Assembly (NCBI RefSeq): GCF_015240065.1
Contig: NZ_CP060506.1
Location: forward strand, 1,302,001 to 1,366,000
From: Nanchangia anserum
Lineage (GTDB): Bacteria; Actinomycetota; Actinomycetes; Actinomycetales; Actinomycetaceae
DNA length: 64,000 bases
Reading direction: 5' to 3'
Position 1 is the stretch's first letter. Every line of letters starts with the position of its first letter. The notes below the pieces were generated by a model that saw only the letters and a program-made list of their open reading frames with translations, searched no databases and was not told the origin of the DNA. The translations under genes and the position numbers were made by a program. Below are positions 63,570 to 64,000 of this stretch, piece after piece.

Positions 63570-63940
63570 ACCGTAAAACCATCGCCGAAAATCTCAACGT
63601 CATCTTTCACCGCCAAACAAAGTACACAATGACTGTAGGCTACCGCGAGGTCACCCGGCCTCTCGACTCCAAAATGGGATGCCAACATAGCTATTTCTGA
63701 AGTCCGAAACCTCCTATCGGGGCGAGCCTCGTAACCAACGATGCTGAGACGATACAGAAGATACCAAGCCGTCGGCGACATAAACTCACTCGAGACACAT
63801 TCTGCGACGAGATCTTCAAACAGGCCCCAGAATTGTTCCCCAACGCGGCGTCGGAGACACCCAAGTTCATACTCCGAAATGCTCACTGAAAAATCCTCGA
63901 ACAATACGGCCAACCATAGCAGCATCCTCGCATCGAACAA
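63566..63940 (-). CDS. Unknown protein upstream of lyase-kinase
   Basis: Up to 124 residues (TTG at 63940; an ATG at 63925 is the other candidate start; neither has a clear Shine-Dalgarno). Sequence is helical with two short hydrophobic stretches (MLLWLAVLFEDFSVSISEYE; FMSPTAWYLLYRLSIVGYEA) and several Cys. An in-frame TAG precedes it, so it is not the tail of a longer ORF. Its stop overlaps the lyase-kinase start by ATGA, so it belongs to that operon. Not recognised; too long for a typical lanthipeptide precursor. The operon probably continues beyond the window edge. Confidence 0.65.
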   Translation of the reverse strand: MFDARMLLWLAVLFEDFSVSISEYELGCLRRRVGEQFWGLFEDLVAECVSSEFMSPTAWYLLYRLSIVGYEARPDRRFRTSEIAMLASHFGVERPGDLAVAYSHCVLCLAVKDDVEIFGDGFTV

Positions 63941-64000
63941 GCGAATGGTCGAAATCCAAAACCTCTAGAATATCTCCCGACGAGCAGCATAACTCGGAAG

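Overview
The window is a GC-rich chromosome segment from an actinobacterium, most likely an Actinomycetaceae-type organism (Actinomyces/Schaalia relatives). The lineage call rests on the lepA-rpsT-holA-comEC-comEA order, the glp(moeA)-rimJ-glpR group beside a 5-formyl-THF cyclo-ligase/SAF/mscL group (a mycobacterial/corynebacterial-type arrangement), aceA/aceB next to a RamB-type regulator, an actinobacterial Dna2-like AAA protein with a C-terminal nuclease-like domain, and an ABC sugar importer without its own ATPase. Species cannot be fixed from the sequence alone.

Layout. 1-8.3 kb: one leftward run of core genes (trmB partial, lepA, an S4-domain protein, rpsT, a PemK-like protein, holA, comEC, comEA, an aldose epimerase). 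8.4-14.1 kb: leuS, dps, a HIT protein, a translationally coupled VKOR-DtxR pair and two identical tRNA-Lys(CTT) genes. 14.2-23.6 kb: glpR-rimJ-glp, then 5-FCL, SAF protein and mscL, then the large helicase-like gene, which is frameshifted at a C7 tract. 23.7-28.4 kb: a decayed island at tRNA-Arg(CCT). The tRNA 3' half and the two genes next to it recur as relics about 2.7 kb away, and the cargo is a zinc-ribbon protein of unknown function; beyond it lie a secreted DUF2599-like protein and a broken membrane-anchored gene. 28.5-33.1 kb: glyoxylate shunt (aceB, aceA) with a divergent, frameshifted ramB-like gene. 33-37.3 kb: an orphan coiled-coil protein, a small membrane protein and a sodium:solute symporter.

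37.4-42.7 kb: a three-gene ABC transporter, preceded by a 16-codon leader ORF, lies exactly between pcrA and an 81-bp second copy of the pcrA 3' end, which looks like an integrated element. 42.8-48.0 kb: LacI regulator, ABC sugar importer and a cytoplasmic GH32-like glycosidase. 48.1-52.8 kb: metG, rsmI, a probably leaderless protein mannosyltransferase gene and two tRNA-Ala genes. 53.2-54.3 kb: a low-GC secreted Cys-rich protein plus a small membrane protein (bacteriocin/immunity-like arrangement). 54.4-58.8 kb: a beta-glucoside PTS operon with a textbook antiterminator target overlapping a terminator. 59-60.5 kb: a lipoprotein and an aldo/keto reductase. 60.5-64 kb (window edge): a translationally coupled operon with an unknown protein, a lanthionine-synthetase-like protein (lyase plus kinase domains but no cyclase) and a two-gene ABC exporter. 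This last operon is the best candidate for an undescribed system.

Three genes are disrupted (the helicase-like gene, ramB and the gene at 27.9 kb). Two of the breaks fall in short C tracts, so real decay, phase variation and sequencing error all remain possible.
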